From assembly GCF_004329815.1 (NCBI RefSeq), contig NZ_SJPE01000003.1, positions 149,909-213,908 on the forward strand: 64,000 bases of DNA. Reading direction: 5' to 3'. Below, one piece after another: positions 35,449 to 44,442 of the stretch; position 1 is the first letter of the stretch; each line of letters starts with the position of its first letter. A program made the translations under genes and the position numbers. Source of the stretch: Flavobacterium silvisoli (GTDB taxonomy: Bacteria; Bacteroidota; Bacteroidia; Flavobacteriales; Flavobacteriaceae). Under the pieces are notes generated by a model. The model was not told the origin of the DNA and ran no database searches. It was given only the letters and a program-made list of their open reading frames with translations.

Positions 35449-36693
35449 ATGATTGGATTATTCAGAGAAAACATAAAAATAGCCACCGGTTCAATCAGAA
35501 CCCAATTGCTGCGCACTATACTTACGATTTTGATTATTGCATTGGGAATTTGGGCCTTGGTCGGAATTCTGACCGTCGTATCGGCCTTGCAGAATACGCT
35601 TTCGTCCAATTTTGCCTCGATGGGTTCCAATACATTCAACATCAATCAATACGAAAACACCAACCGACGACATGGCGGGGGTGAAATCGAAAAAATAAAT
35701 CCTATTATTTCGTACCCCGAAGCAAAAGCCTTTAAGGCTATGTACGACTACCCGATGACGCATACTTCGTTATCATTTACGGCCACTACCACCGCCGAAG
35801 TTAAGTATGAAAATCAAAAAACCGATCCGGAAATCACGGTAATGGGCGTAGATGATTACTTCCTGACCAACTCGGGTTTGGAGGTTACACAAGGCCGCAG
35901 CTTCAACACCTTTGACATTCAAAACAACACCTATTCCTGTATAGTGGGTTCTGATTTTGCCACCAAAGGATTGCTGAAAGACGTGAACCCCATCGGAAAA
36001 ACCATTTCCGTGAGAGGCGCTAAGTTTAAAGTCATTGGCGTTTTAAAAGAAAAAGGATCCACATTTGGCAACCGCCAGGATTTAAGAATGCTGATTCCCA
36101 TTCAGGTGGCGCGTTCCATGTTTTCGAAGCCCAACATCAATTACACCATCAGCTCTATGGTAGACAAGACCGAGTTGTTGGATGAAGCCGTTGACCATGC
36201 CGTTACCACCATGCGAAAGGTGAGAAAACTGAATCCGGTAGCCGAAAACAATTTCGGAGTTTCAAGAAGCGACGATTTGATTAACAGAATTGCCGAGATT
36301 ACAGGGGTCTTAAACATATCTGCCTGGATTATTGGCATCATTACCATTTTTGGTTCTTCGATTGCTTTGATGAACATCATGCTGGTATCGGTAACCGAAA
36401 GAACCCGTGAAATAGGAGTCAGAAAAGCGTTGGGTGCCAAAAGAAGCACTATTGCTTTTCAGTTTTTTGTAGAAACTTTAATCATAGGACAATTGGGTGG
36501 TTTAGTCGGAATCATACTCGGTATCATTACCGGATACCTCATTGCTGTGGCTATTGATTTCAGTTTTGTAATTCCGTGGTTGGCCATCATGGCAGCTGTG
36601 ATTACCACTTTTATCGTGGCCGTCGTTTCGGGATCATACCCTGCTATAAAAGCATCACAACTCGATCCGATTGAGGCGCTTCGTTATGAATAG
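35449..36693 (+). CDS. MacB/FtsX-type ABC transporter permease
   Basis: 414 residues. One N-terminal transmembrane helix (about 20-45) is followed by a large periplasmic MacB_PCD-type domain (50-280), then three C-terminal helices with the FtsX motif MNIMLVSVTERTREIGVRKALGAKR and ending GSYPAIKASQLDPIEALRYE, a typical FtsX-family terminus. It works as a mechanotransmission permease that needs a separate ATPase, which is not in this window. The first 13 bases of its predicted leader overlap nothing obvious; a weak TAAATTCG element is at about 35426. Confidence 0.9.
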   Translation: MIGLFRENIKIATGSIRTQLLRTILTILIIALGIWALVGILTVVSALQNTLSSNFASMGSNTFNINQYENTNRRHGGGEIEKINPIISYPEAKAFKAMYDYPMTHTSLSFTATTTAEVKYENQKTDPEITVMGVDDYFLTNSGLEVTQGRSFNTFDIQNNTYSCIVGSDFATKGLLKDVNPIGKTISVRGAKFKVIGVLKEKGSTFGNRQDLRMLIPIQVARSMFSKPNINYTISSMVDKTELLDEAVDHAVTTMRKVRKLNPVAENNFGVSRSDDLINRIAEITGVLNISAWIIGIITIFGSSIALMNIMLVSVTERTREIGVRKALGAKRSTIAFQFFVETLIIGQLGGLVGIILGIITGYLIAVAIDFSFVIPWLAIMAAVITTFIVAVVSGSYPAIKASQLDPIEALRYE

Positions 36694-37556
36694 AAGGCAG
36701 AAGGCAGAAGGCAAAAAACCATCCTGTCATTCCCATAAATGTCTTTCAGCAATTTCACCTCCGAAAAGCCCAAACTTTGCAGGAATTCAACCGTTTCGTT
36801 TCCTAAATACTGATTGATTTCAAAATACAATTGCCCTCCGGGTTTCAAATTAATCCGGGCCAGTTCAGCAATTTTTCGATAGAATAGCAACGCGTCATCA
36901 TCTTCAACAAACAAGGCTAGATGCGGCTCATAATCGAGTACATTAGGATTGATTTCGTTTTTTTCCAAATGACGAACATAGGGCGGATTAGAAACAATAA
37001 TGTCAAACTGCTGTCCCAAATCTTGGGTATCCAAAATATTTTGCAACATGAAATTAACCTCAACCTTATTGAGCGCTGCATTTTTTTGGGCCGTTGCCAA
37101 AGCTTCTTTCGAAACGTCAATGGCAAAAACCGCTGCATTGGGCAAATTCTTTTTCAAACTAATGGGAATGCAACCACTCCCGGTACCAATGTCAAGAATT
37201 GTTAGCATATCCGGCGATACCGGATTGGAGTTATTAGTCAAAATTAATGCAACCAACTCCTCAGTTTCCGGTCGGGGAATCAACACCTGTTCATTAACCA
37301 CAAATGGCAAACCATAGAACTCTGTATTTCCTAAAATATATTGAATAGGCTTGTACTTTTTCAAATCAGCCAAAACACTTTCCCATTGCGAAAGTTGCGA
37401 GGCATCCATTTCCATTTCAGGATTGAGCGCCAAATCGATTCTCTTTTTGTGGTGAAAATGTTCCAGGGTGAGGTAAAAGAAACTCTCAATTTCCTTTTCA
37501 TCATAAAGCGAGGCCAGCTCCCGAAGAAAAATGGCTTTGTACTGTTTAAAAAGCAT
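36684..37556 (-). CDS. prmC: Release factor glutamine methyltransferase PrmC
   Basis: 290 residues. N-terminal helical domain, then the SAM-binding DIGTGSGCIPI and the diagnostic NPPYV motif of the N5-glutamine methyltransferases. It methylates the GGQ glutamine of release factors 1 and 2. The final eight codons are read through a triple 7-bp repeat (see repeat at 36692), and the stop overlaps the convergent ABC permease stop by 10 bases. The C-terminal end (LLPSAFYS) is not a conserved feature and may be recent. Confidence 0.93.
   Translation of the reverse strand: MLFKQYKAIFLRELASLYDEKEIESFFYLTLEHFHHKKRIDLALNPEMEMDASQLSQWESVLADLKKYKPIQYILGNTEFYGLPFVVNEQVLIPRPETEELVALILTNNSNPVSPDMLTILDIGTGSGCIPISLKKNLPNAAVFAIDVSKEALATAQKNAALNKVEVNFMLQNILDTQDLGQQFDIIVSNPPYVRHLEKNEINPNVLDYEPHLALFVEDDDALLFYRKIAELARINLKPGGQLYFEINQYLGNETVEFLQSLGFSEVKLLKDIYGNDRMVFCLLPSAFYS
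36692..36712. repeat. Three tandem copies of a 7-bp unit
   Basis: AGAAGGC is repeated three times without interruption just after the ABC permease stop. On the minus strand it encodes the last residues of PrmC. Because 7 is not divisible by 3, gain or loss of a unit would change the PrmC C-terminus. Confidence 0.85.
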
Positions 37557-37566
37557 CTGTCAATTA

Positions 37567-38064
37567 TTAGTTATCCGTTTTCAGTTCTTTCAGCATCCAA
37601 ATAGGACAAGTGGTATGACCTGTAGCTCCCAAGGGCTCACAAAGGTATTCAAATCCGGCTTTTCGGTATAAATGTTGGGCCGCCAACATTTCGGGTAACG
37701 TCTCGAGATAGCATTTTTCGTAACCGAACTCACGGGCTTTGGCCAAACATTTTTGTATGAGTTGAGCTCCAATTCCCTTGCCACGAGCTTCTTTGAGAAA
37801 ATACATTTTTTGCAGTTCACAGATATTCTCAGTCGAATTTTCTAACGGCCCTACTCCTGCTCCGCCAATGATGCTGTTGTTTTCTTCCACAACAAAATAA
37901 ACCGACCGTGGCCTGTTGTAAGTCTCGAACATGAAATTGAGTTGAGGATCGGCAAAAGCTGTTCCGGTCTTAGGGTATCCGTCAGCAATAAAAACTTCCC
38001 GAATAACAGCAGCCAACTGCTCATTATCGCTCTTTTGAATTTCTCTGATTCGTATGCCTTCCAT
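37567..38064 (-). CDS. GNAT-family N-acetyltransferase
   Basis: 165 residues. The acetyl-CoA-binding signature is present (MYFLKEARGKGIGAQLIQKCLAKAREFGY, with R-G-x-G-I/G-x). The N-terminal beta-alpha segment starts IREIQKSDNEQLAAVIREVF. Substrate unknown. It lies 10 bases upstream of prmC on the same strand and is probably the first gene of that pair. Confidence 0.87.
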   Translation of the reverse strand: MEGIRIREIQKSDNEQLAAVIREVFIADGYPKTGTAFADPQLNFMFETYNRPRSVYFVVEENNSIIGGAGVGPLENSTENICELQKMYFLKEARGKGIGAQLIQKCLAKAREFGYEKCYLETLPEMLAAQHLYRKAGFEYLCEPLGATGHTTCPIWMLKELKTDN

Positions 38065-38162
38065 TCTAAAAGTAATCGCTTATTTTTGTGGGGTGAAGAT
38101 ACAGGAAACGCAAATGACAAACAACAATTAGAACAATAACCTTAAAGCGTTTCAGGAAATAA

Positions 38163-39206
38163 ATGACAACAACCGACCAAACATATATACGACGCTGCAT
38201 ACAATTGGCTAAAAATGGCTTAGGCACAACCTATCCAAACCCGTTGGTAGGCAGTGTCATTGTTCACCAAGGCAAAATCATAGGGGAAGGTTGGCACCGT
38301 AAAGCCGGGGAACCTCACGCCGAAGTGAATGCTATAAACTCTGTGAAGGATAAATCACTCTTAAAACAGTCAACCCTTTACGTTTCTTTAGAACCCTGTA
38401 GTCATTTTGGCAAAACACCACCCTGTTGCGACTTAATCATCAAACACCAAATTCCGAATGTGATCATTGGCACCGTTGACCCCAACAGTAAAGTAGCCGG
38501 AACCGGAATTGCACGACTGGCAGCAAACAACATCAAGGTTACTGTTGGCGTTTTAGAGGCCGAATGCAACGAACTCAACAAACGTTTTTTTACTTTTCAC
38601 AACAAGCAACGGCCATACATCATACTAAAATGGGCTGAAAGTTCAGATGGTTTCATTGCCCCTCTAACCAAAGACAAACAGGAACCGGTATGGATTTCTA
38701 ATGTCTATTCCAGACAACTGGTTCATAAATGGCGGAGCGAAGAACAGGCTATACTGGTAGGAACTCAAACCGTTTTAGACGATAATCCGAAACTGGACGT
38801 ACGCGATTGGAAAGGCAACAATCCGATTCGCATTGTATTAGACCGAAGCGGAAAAATATCAAACGACTATCAGGTTATGGATGGAAAAACCAAAACAATC
38901 CTGATAACCGAGCAAGAAAATTTAACATTTAGTGAAAATCGTATTCCCGAAAGTGTTACCTTTGATACTAAGCTGACCCAAAAAATAGCGGATATACTGT
39001 ACAAACACGGCATACAGTCTGTAATTATTGAAGGAGGAAAACAAACCCTGCAAAGTTTTATAGAAGCTGATCTTTGGGACGAAGCCCGGGTTTTTATCGG
39101 AGTGGCTTCCTTTAATAAAGGTGTGAAAGCTCCCACGCTCAATGGAATTCCGAAAAAGACACAGGTAAAAGAAGATCAACTTAAAATTTTCATCAACCAT
39201 GATTAA
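38163..39206 (+). CDS. ribD: Bifunctional riboflavin biosynthesis deaminase/reductase RibD
   Basis: 347 residues. The N-terminal zinc deaminase domain holds H52-A-E54 and C79/C88 (EPCSHFGKTPPC). The C-terminal reductase domain starts near residue 145 (YIILKWAESSDGFIAP) and ends with EGGKQTLQSFIEADLWDE. It deaminates and reduces the pyrimidine intermediate in riboflavin synthesis. The ATG of the HAD gene lies 8 bases before its stop, so the two are translationally linked. Confidence 0.94.
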   Translation: MTTTDQTYIRRCIQLAKNGLGTTYPNPLVGSVIVHQGKIIGEGWHRKAGEPHAEVNAINSVKDKSLLKQSTLYVSLEPCSHFGKTPPCCDLIIKHQIPNVIIGTVDPNSKVAGTGIARLAANNIKVTVGVLEAECNELNKRFFTFHNKQRPYIILKWAESSDGFIAPLTKDKQEPVWISNVYSRQLVHKWRSEEQAILVGTQTVLDDNPKLDVRDWKGNNPIRIVLDRSGKISNDYQVMDGKTKTILITEQENLTFSENRIPESVTFDTKLTQKIADILYKHGIQSVIIEGGKQTLQSFIEADLWDEARVFIGVASFNKGVKAPTLNGIPKKTQVKEDQLKIFINHD

Positions 39207-39807
39207 CACTATCATTTTCGATTTTGGAGATGTCTTTATCAATCTTGAAAAGGAAGCCTCGATACAAGCATTCAAAAAATTAGGGTTAAGTGGTCCGAAT
39301 GAAGATTTATTAAAAATTAACGACTTATTCGAAAAAGGTAAAATTTCGGAAATGCAGTTTATTGAAACCTTCTTTAAATACATTCCCAACGCTACCGTTC
39401 ACGATATTCGACATGCCTGGAATGCTTCTATTGGTGAATTTCCATTACACCGATTAGAATTTTTACAAATGCTCTGCACCCGATATCGCTTATTTTTACT
39501 GACCAATACTGATTCGATACACATCAGTCGTTTTGAACACAAAGTCGGCATGAGTTTTTACAGCGACTTTTACCGCTGTTTCGAAAAAGTATACTATTCT
39601 TATGAAATGGGCATGCGCAAACCGGATCCCGAAATTTTCAATACTTTGATTCGCAAACACGACCTATCACCCAAGCGCACCTTATTTGTTGACGACAAAA
39701 AAAGCAATACCGATGTAGCCGAAAGCTTAGGCTTACATGTATGGAACTTACAGGTAGGTACTGACGATGTGGTAAACTTGTTTGAACAAAAACACCTGCC
39801 CTTTTAA
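39199..39807 (+). CDS. HAD-superfamily hydrolase
   Basis: 202 residues with all HAD motifs: IFDFGDV (nucleophile Asp and acid Asp replaced in position 4 by V-F-I pattern of this subfamily), LLTNTDS (motif II), MRKPDPEIF (motif III lysine) and DDKKSNTDVAES (motif IV). The helical cap lies between motifs I and II. Substrate unknown; small phosphate esters such as sugar phosphates or FMN are common. Overlap with ribD hints that it could be the missing riboflavin-pathway phosphatase; that is inference. Confidence 0.88.
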   Translation: MINTIIFDFGDVFINLEKEASIQAFKKLGLSGPNEDLLKINDLFEKGKISEMQFIETFFKYIPNATVHDIRHAWNASIGEFPLHRLEFLQMLCTRYRLFLLTNTDSIHISRFEHKVGMSFYSDFYRCFEKVYYSYEMGMRKPDPEIFNTLIRKHDLSPKRTLFVDDKKSNTDVAESLGLHVWNLQVGTDDVVNLFEQKHLPF

Positions 39808-39810
39808 GTT

Positions 39811-40419
39811 TTGAATGCAACCGATACCTACAAAACCTTAGCCAACCCATCACCCGAAATATTGTTCAAAGAAAAAAACAGCAAATTTTTCGGGTATGCC
39901 TTTCCGGTTACCACCGAAACAGAAATAAAACTGCACTTAGAACAATTGAGGAAACAACATTATGGAGCGGTTCATTTTTGTTACGCTTTTCAGTTGGGCA
40001 CCGAGCAAGTATATTTTCGCGCTAATGATGACGGCGAGCCCAGTAATACTGCCGGCATGCCCATCTATGGCCAAATTCAGTCATTTGGTCTGACCAATAC
40101 ATTAGTGGTGGTGGTTCGCTTTTTTGGCGGAGTCAAACTCGGTGTCGGCGGATTGATTTCAGCTTACCGAACCGCTGCGCAAATGGCCCTCGAAGAAGCC
40201 GAAATCATCGAAAAAACTATCGATATTCATTTTCAGATTCTGTTTGAGTATAAAAACATGAATAAAGTAATGCGGGTTATCAAAGAAAAAAACATTGAAA
40301 TCATAGATCAACAGATGAATGAGAGTTGCGCAATTGAGATTGCTACCCGAAAAAAAAATGCCGAAATGATATTCGACATTTTTACTAATATTTTTGAAAT
40401 TGAGATAAAAAAACTATGA
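39811..40419 (+). CDS. YigZ/IMPACT family protein
   Basis: 202 residues starting at TTG 39811, three bases after the HAD stop. An ATG 4 bases further is out of frame. The N-terminal UPF0029 domain carries FFGYAFPV, GAVHFCYAFQLG and the block NDDGEPSNTAGMPIYGQI typical of IMPACT/YigZ. A C-terminal DUF1949 ferredoxin-like domain follows (about 135-200). Members act in translation-related or ribosome-associated roles; exact role unsettled. Confidence 0.9.
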   Translation: MNATDTYKTLANPSPEILFKEKNSKFFGYAFPVTTETEIKLHLEQLRKQHYGAVHFCYAFQLGTEQVYFRANDDGEPSNTAGMPIYGQIQSFGLTNTLVVVVRFFGGVKLGVGGLISAYRTAAQMALEEAEIIEKTIDIHFQILFEYKNMNKVMRVIKEKNIEIIDQQMNESCAIEIATRKKNAEMIFDIFTNIFEIEIKKL

Positions 40420-40427
40420 TGTTTTTC

Positions 40428-40826
40428 TTAATTTTCCAAAACATCCAAAATGTATTGGGGCGGAGCCATTGGTTTACCCGAATTCATATCTACAAACACC
40501 AATAAAAAATGAGCCGTTGTTAATAACTCATTATTTTCATTCCGAATTTCACAATCAAATTCTATCTTCACCGAGCTCTGACTTTTGAACTTGGTTATGA
40601 CTGTAAGTAAGTCGTCATAACGTGCTGGCTTTTTGTAATTTATCGTCATCGAAACTATGGGAAGCGCAATACCGCTCTCTTCGAGCGATTTATATGAAAC
40701 CCCTTTATTTCTAAGCCATTCCACGCGTCCCATCTCAAAATAAGGCACATAATTTCCGTGGTAAACCACACTCATTTGGTCGGTTTCCGAGTATCGGACT
40801 CTAACCTGAATCTGATGTTCTTTCAT
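40428..40826 (-). CDS. Acyl-CoA thioesterase (YbgC-type hotdog)
   Basis: 132 residues of a single hotdog domain. The family signature is RYSETDQMSVVYHGNYVPYFEMGRVEWLR, with the active-site Asp (TDQM) and His (YHGNY). YbgC relatives hydrolyse short acyl-CoA thioesters; the substrate here is undetermined. Convergent with YigZ, 8 bases apart. Confidence 0.88.
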   Translation of the reverse strand: MKEHQIQVRVRYSETDQMSVVYHGNYVPYFEMGRVEWLRNKGVSYKSLEESGIALPIVSMTINYKKPARYDDLLTVITKFKSQSSVKIEFDCEIRNENNELLTTAHFLLVFVDMNSGKPMAPPQYILDVLEN

Positions 40827-40918
40827 CTGTTTTTTTTGCTTTTAATCTATAATCAATACGTCTCTTTACGACAATATTTTTAAAAAATCAATACCCTTAA
40901 AATTTTTTTTACTGAATT

Positions 40919-40960
40919 TTATTCACATATTTGTTATCCCGAAAAACAGGAATATTTTTG
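40919..40960 (+). promoter_or_regulatory. dnaA promoter with an adjacent DnaA box
   Basis: TTG at 40931-40933, 19 bp, TATTTTTG at 40953-40960 is a full consensus promoter. TTATTCACA at 40919-40927 is an exact TTATNCACA DnaA box three bases upstream of the -33 element. TTATCCCGA (40934 region) is a weaker second candidate. Suggests DnaA autoregulation. Confidence 0.7.
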
Positions 40961-41014
40961 ACACCTTTTCTGTTGGAAAACCTATAGATAATTACAATAA
41001 TTTTAAAACAATAT

Positions 41015-42442
41015 ATGAGCAAAACTGCGCAATCGGTATGGGAAAACTGTCTTCTGTTTATAAAAGACAATATTCAAGAGCAAGCTTTCAAAACTTGGTT
41101 TGAACCGATTAAATCAGTCGAACTTACTGACAATGCTTTGTATATTCAGGTTCCGAGTAAATTCTTTTACGAATGGCTGGAAGAGCATTATGTTAAATTA
41201 TTGAAAGTGGCGTTAACTAAAGAACTTGGTAAAAACGCAAAGTTACTCTATAAAATTAAAATGGAAAACACTTATGGCAACAAACAACCGTTTACGGAAC
41301 AATTGCCAAGTGCACACCGCAGCCCTATAAAATCTCAAGATGTTGATGCTCCGTTCAAAAACCTGAATCCGGAACTTAAAAATCCGTTTGTAATTCCGGG
41401 CATCAGAAATCTGAAAATCGAATCACAACTCAACCCAAACTACAGTTTTGACAATTTCCTTGAAGGAGATTCTAACCGTTTGGCAAGATCTGCCGGTATG
41501 GCGGTTGCCAACAAACCGGGAGGAACATCTTTCAACCCTTTGCTGATTTTCGGTGGGGTTGGATTGGGAAAAACCCACTTGGCTCATGCTATCGGAGTTG
41601 AGATTAAAGACAAGTACCCTGAAAAAACCGTGTTGTACATTTCCGCAGAAGTGTTCACACAACAATATATAGACTCCGTTAAGAAAAACAACCGAAATGA
41701 TTTTATTCATTTCTACCAATTAATAGATGTGCTGATTATTGACGACGTTCAATTCCTTTCCGGAAAATCAGGAACACAGGACGTTTTCTTCCACATCTTT
41801 AACTACTTACACCAAAACGGAAAACAGGTTATCCTTACTTCAGACAAGGCTCCGGTTGATATGCAGGACATCGAACAACGTTTGCTGTCGCGTTTCAAAT
41901 GGGGATTATCTGCCGAATTGCACCAACCGGATTACGAAACCCGCATTTCGATTCTGAAAAACATTTTGTACCGTGACGGTGTGGAAATGCCTGAAGAAAT
42001 TGTAGAATATGTAGCCCGCAACATCAAATCGAATGTACGCGAATTAGAAGGAGCTATCATCTCTTTGATTGCGCAATCTTCTTTTAACAAAAAAGAGGTA
42101 ACATTAGATTTGGCCAAAAGCGTAGTCGAAAAATTCGTGAAAAACGTAAAACGCGAAATTTCCATCGATTATATTCAAAAGGTAGTTTCCGACTACTTCC
42201 AGTTGGATGTTGACACACTGCAGTCTAAAACCCGTAAGCGCCATGTGGTACAAGCAAGACAATTGGCTATGTTTTTCGCAAAAAAATTCACCAAGTCGTC
42301 TTTAGCCAACATTGGTTCACAAATTGGCGACAGAGACCACGCGACGGTTTTACACGCTTGCAAAACAGTGGACAACCTGGTTTCAACCGATAAACAATTC
42401 AAAAAGTTTGTAGAAGATATTCATAAAAAACTATCGCTCTAA
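41015..42442 (+). CDS. dnaA: Chromosomal replication initiator DnaA
   Basis: 475 residues. Domain I begins VWENCLLFIKDNIQEQAFKTWF. Domain III has Walker A GGVGLGKTHL, Walker B LIIDDVQFL and the sensor/arginine-finger region. Domain IV ends with the DNA-binding signature IGDRDHATVLHACKTV. It opens oriC and recruits the helicase. No DnaA-box cluster is visible beside the gene, so this may not be the origin; dnaN is not adjacent. Confidence 0.96.
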   Translation: MSKTAQSVWENCLLFIKDNIQEQAFKTWFEPIKSVELTDNALYIQVPSKFFYEWLEEHYVKLLKVALTKELGKNAKLLYKIKMENTYGNKQPFTEQLPSAHRSPIKSQDVDAPFKNLNPELKNPFVIPGIRNLKIESQLNPNYSFDNFLEGDSNRLARSAGMAVANKPGGTSFNPLLIFGGVGLGKTHLAHAIGVEIKDKYPEKTVLYISAEVFTQQYIDSVKKNNRNDFIHFYQLIDVLIIDDVQFLSGKSGTQDVFFHIFNYLHQNGKQVILTSDKAPVDMQDIEQRLLSRFKWGLSAELHQPDYETRISILKNILYRDGVEMPEEIVEYVARNIKSNVRELEGAIISLIAQSSFNKKEVTLDLAKSVVEKFVKNVKREISIDYIQKVVSDYFQLDVDTLQSKTRKRHVVQARQLAMFFAKKFTKSSLANIGSQIGDRDHATVLHACKTVDNLVSTDKQFKKFVEDIHKKLSL

Positions 42443-42482
42443 TTTGCTTTTTAACTAAGTTTGTGGTTTATAAAATCACCAT

Positions 42483-42950
42483 ATGCCCGTTAAAATTTTA
42501 ATGGTTTGTTTAGGAAACATCTGCCGGTCACCATTGGCGGAAGGCTTGTTAGCGTCTAAACTTCCGAAAGACAAATTCATGGTCGACTCAGCCGGAACCG
42601 GTGCGTATCATACAGGAAAACAACCCGACCAACGTTCTGTGCTTGTGGCAAAAAAACACGGACTCGACATCACCTATCAAAGAGCCCGACAATTTACCTC
42701 AAAAGATTTTGATGCTTTCGATTACATCTATGTCATGGACAGTTCCAATTATGACAATGTAATTGATTTGGCCAAAAATGAAGAGCACAAAGCTAAAGTG
42801 GATTTGATTTTAAATCACCTCTTTCCCGGCGAAAATGTTGACGTACCGGATCCCTACTACGGTCTGCAAAACGGCTTTGACATGGTCTATGAAATGCTGG
42901 ATGAAACCTGCACTATATTGGCCAAAAAATTAATCGAAAAGCATCCGTAA
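42483..42950 (+). CDS. Low-molecular-weight protein tyrosine phosphatase
   Basis: 155 residues with the catalytic loop C9-LGNIC-R15-S and the general acid in VDVPDPYYG. It removes phosphate from tyrosine-phosphorylated proteins or from arginine phosphate or small substrates. No tyrosine kinase or capsule cluster is nearby. It begins 40 bases after dnaA and may share its transcript. Confidence 0.92.
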   Translation: MPVKILMVCLGNICRSPLAEGLLASKLPKDKFMVDSAGTGAYHTGKQPDQRSVLVAKKHGLDITYQRARQFTSKDFDAFDYIYVMDSSNYDNVIDLAKNEEHKAKVDLILNHLFPGENVDVPDPYYGLQNGFDMVYEMLDETCTILAKKLIEKHP

Positions 42951-42986
42951 CCTTTTAATTATCTTATCCCTTTAAAAAACCAATCG

Positions 42987-43709
42987 ATGAAACCAGTTGC
43001 ACTCAAAGGAAAATTATACCTGATCCCAACCACTTTGGGTGAAATGAATCCGGAGGACGTGTTGCCGCAAACGGTTAAAAGAGCGATTGATTTCATGGAC
43101 TGCTATATAGTAGAAAATGAAAAAACGGCCCGAAAATTCATCAAGTCTGTTCATCCTGAAAAAGTTCAGGCAAACTTGAAAATTTCAACACTCAACAAAC
43201 ACACCGACGTAGCTGATTACAACGCTATGATTGCACCTTGCCTGAATGGAATAAATGTTGGATTGATGAGTGAAGCCGGGTGCCCGGGTGTGGCTGATCC
43301 CGGTGCGGCGATTGTAAAAATAGCCCATGAAAAAGGGATACAAGTAGTACCTTTGGTGGGTCCTTCTTCTATTTTATTGGCCATGATGGGTTCGGGAATG
43401 AACGGACAGAGTTTTGCTTTTAACGGCTACCTGCCCATTGACAAAGCAGAGAAAAAATCGGCACTAAAAAATTATGAGAAACTCTCACAAGACAAAAATC
43501 AATCCCAGATTTTCATAGAAACGCCTTATCGAAACAACAAATTACTGGAAGATTTTTTGCAAGTATTACAACCCAATACGCAACTGTGTATAGCTACAGA
43601 CCTGACACTGCCCACCGAATACATTAAGACGCTCCGCGTGGCAGACTGGAAAAAAACAAAGGTCGATTTACACAACCGACCTACTATCTTTATTCTTCAC
43701 AAAATGTAA
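42987..43709 (+). CDS. Tetrapyrrole methylase-family SAM-dependent methyltransferase (RsmI-like)
   Basis: 240 residues with KGKLYLIPTTLGE, the SAM-binding MSEAGCPGVADPGA, PLVGPSSILLAMMGSGMNGQSFAFNGYLP and the later FIETPYRNN. This is the pattern of the YraL/RsmI branch, which 2'-O-methylates C1402 of 16S rRNA. It is shorter than E. coli RsmI (about 286), so an RsmI assignment is not certain. It follows the phosphatase by 36 bases, and its stop abuts the next convergent gene. Confidence 0.82.
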   Translation: MKPVALKGKLYLIPTTLGEMNPEDVLPQTVKRAIDFMDCYIVENEKTARKFIKSVHPEKVQANLKISTLNKHTDVADYNAMIAPCLNGINVGLMSEAGCPGVADPGAAIVKIAHEKGIQVVPLVGPSSILLAMMGSGMNGQSFAFNGYLPIDKAEKKSALKNYEKLSQDKNQSQIFIETPYRNNKLLEDFLQVLQPNTQLCIATDLTLPTEYIKTLRVADWKKTKVDLHNRPTIFILHKM

Positions 43710-44345
43710 TTACTTGACTTTGGCATTTTTAACCGCCTTGATGCCCTTTGTTTCAAAACCGCCAAAATCTCTCAAATACGTTCGTACCGAGGTCCCGTAA
43801 TCATCCGTGCTTTGTTTTTCACCATTAGAATTCAAGAAGCGTTTTACCGAACCGGCGCCTCCTAAGTGCGCTGCAGCTAAAATTCCGGATTCTGTAATTT
43901 TGACTCCATCAACAACTTTACCTTCAAAATAATTGATATAGTTTCTCAGCTCGTATTTGTTTTTCGACAACAATGCCACAAAAGCCTTTTCCTGAAGTTT
44001 AGGGTTATTTATAAAATGAGTGCTATCATCAATACCAATTGACTTAAGGGTTTCTATACCAAACTGGTATTTACCCAAATACCCTAATGTATTTATTTTT
44101 CTGTACTTTCCTTGCGACTCCTTGTGAGCAATAGCCTCTTTATATCCAATGAAGTATTTGCCCATGTATGGGATTTTAAGAGTTACATAATCTATGTTGT
44201 TTTGAGAAGGAAAAACATAAAAAAGTCCTTCGTTTTCATCAACACTAAAACCGTTGTTGATTTGGGAATTGTAGGGTTTAAAACCCGAGCTTATAAAAGC
44301 TACTGTGAGTAGGATAGCGATGTAAAAAGTTCCTTTTTTTATCAT
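43710..44345 (-). CDS. Exported lytic-transglycosylase-like protein
   Basis: 211 residues with signal peptide (MIKKGTFYIAILLTVAFISS). The mature protein has a lysozyme-like pattern: AIAHKESQGKY with a candidate catalytic Glu, GYLGKYQFGIETLKSIG, and AAAHLGGAGSVKRFL typical of the SLT/goose-lysozyme fold. Probably a small peptidoglycan-cleaving enzyme. I did not find a LysM or other binding domain. Function is inferred from motifs; the substrate is not confirmed. Confidence 0.75.
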   Translation of the reverse strand: MIKKGTFYIAILLTVAFISSGFKPYNSQINNGFSVDENEGLFYVFPSQNNIDYVTLKIPYMGKYFIGYKEAIAHKESQGKYRKINTLGYLGKYQFGIETLKSIGIDDSTHFINNPKLQEKAFVALLSKNKYELRNYINYFEGKVVDGVKITESGILAAAHLGGAGSVKRFLNSNGEKQSTDDYGTSVRTYLRDFGGFETKGIKAVKNAKVK

Positions 44346-44442
44346 TAAATGTTATTTCTCAAGCGCTGTCACCGACATGAAATTTACGGGTGCAAATATA
44401 CAACTTTATTTATAAAATTGAATATCAAGCAGTTAAACTACT

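Noticed and set aside
40827..41014. Replication origin at dnaA
   Set aside because: Only one exact DnaA box and one weak one are seen upstream of dnaA, with no cluster and no dnaN next to it.
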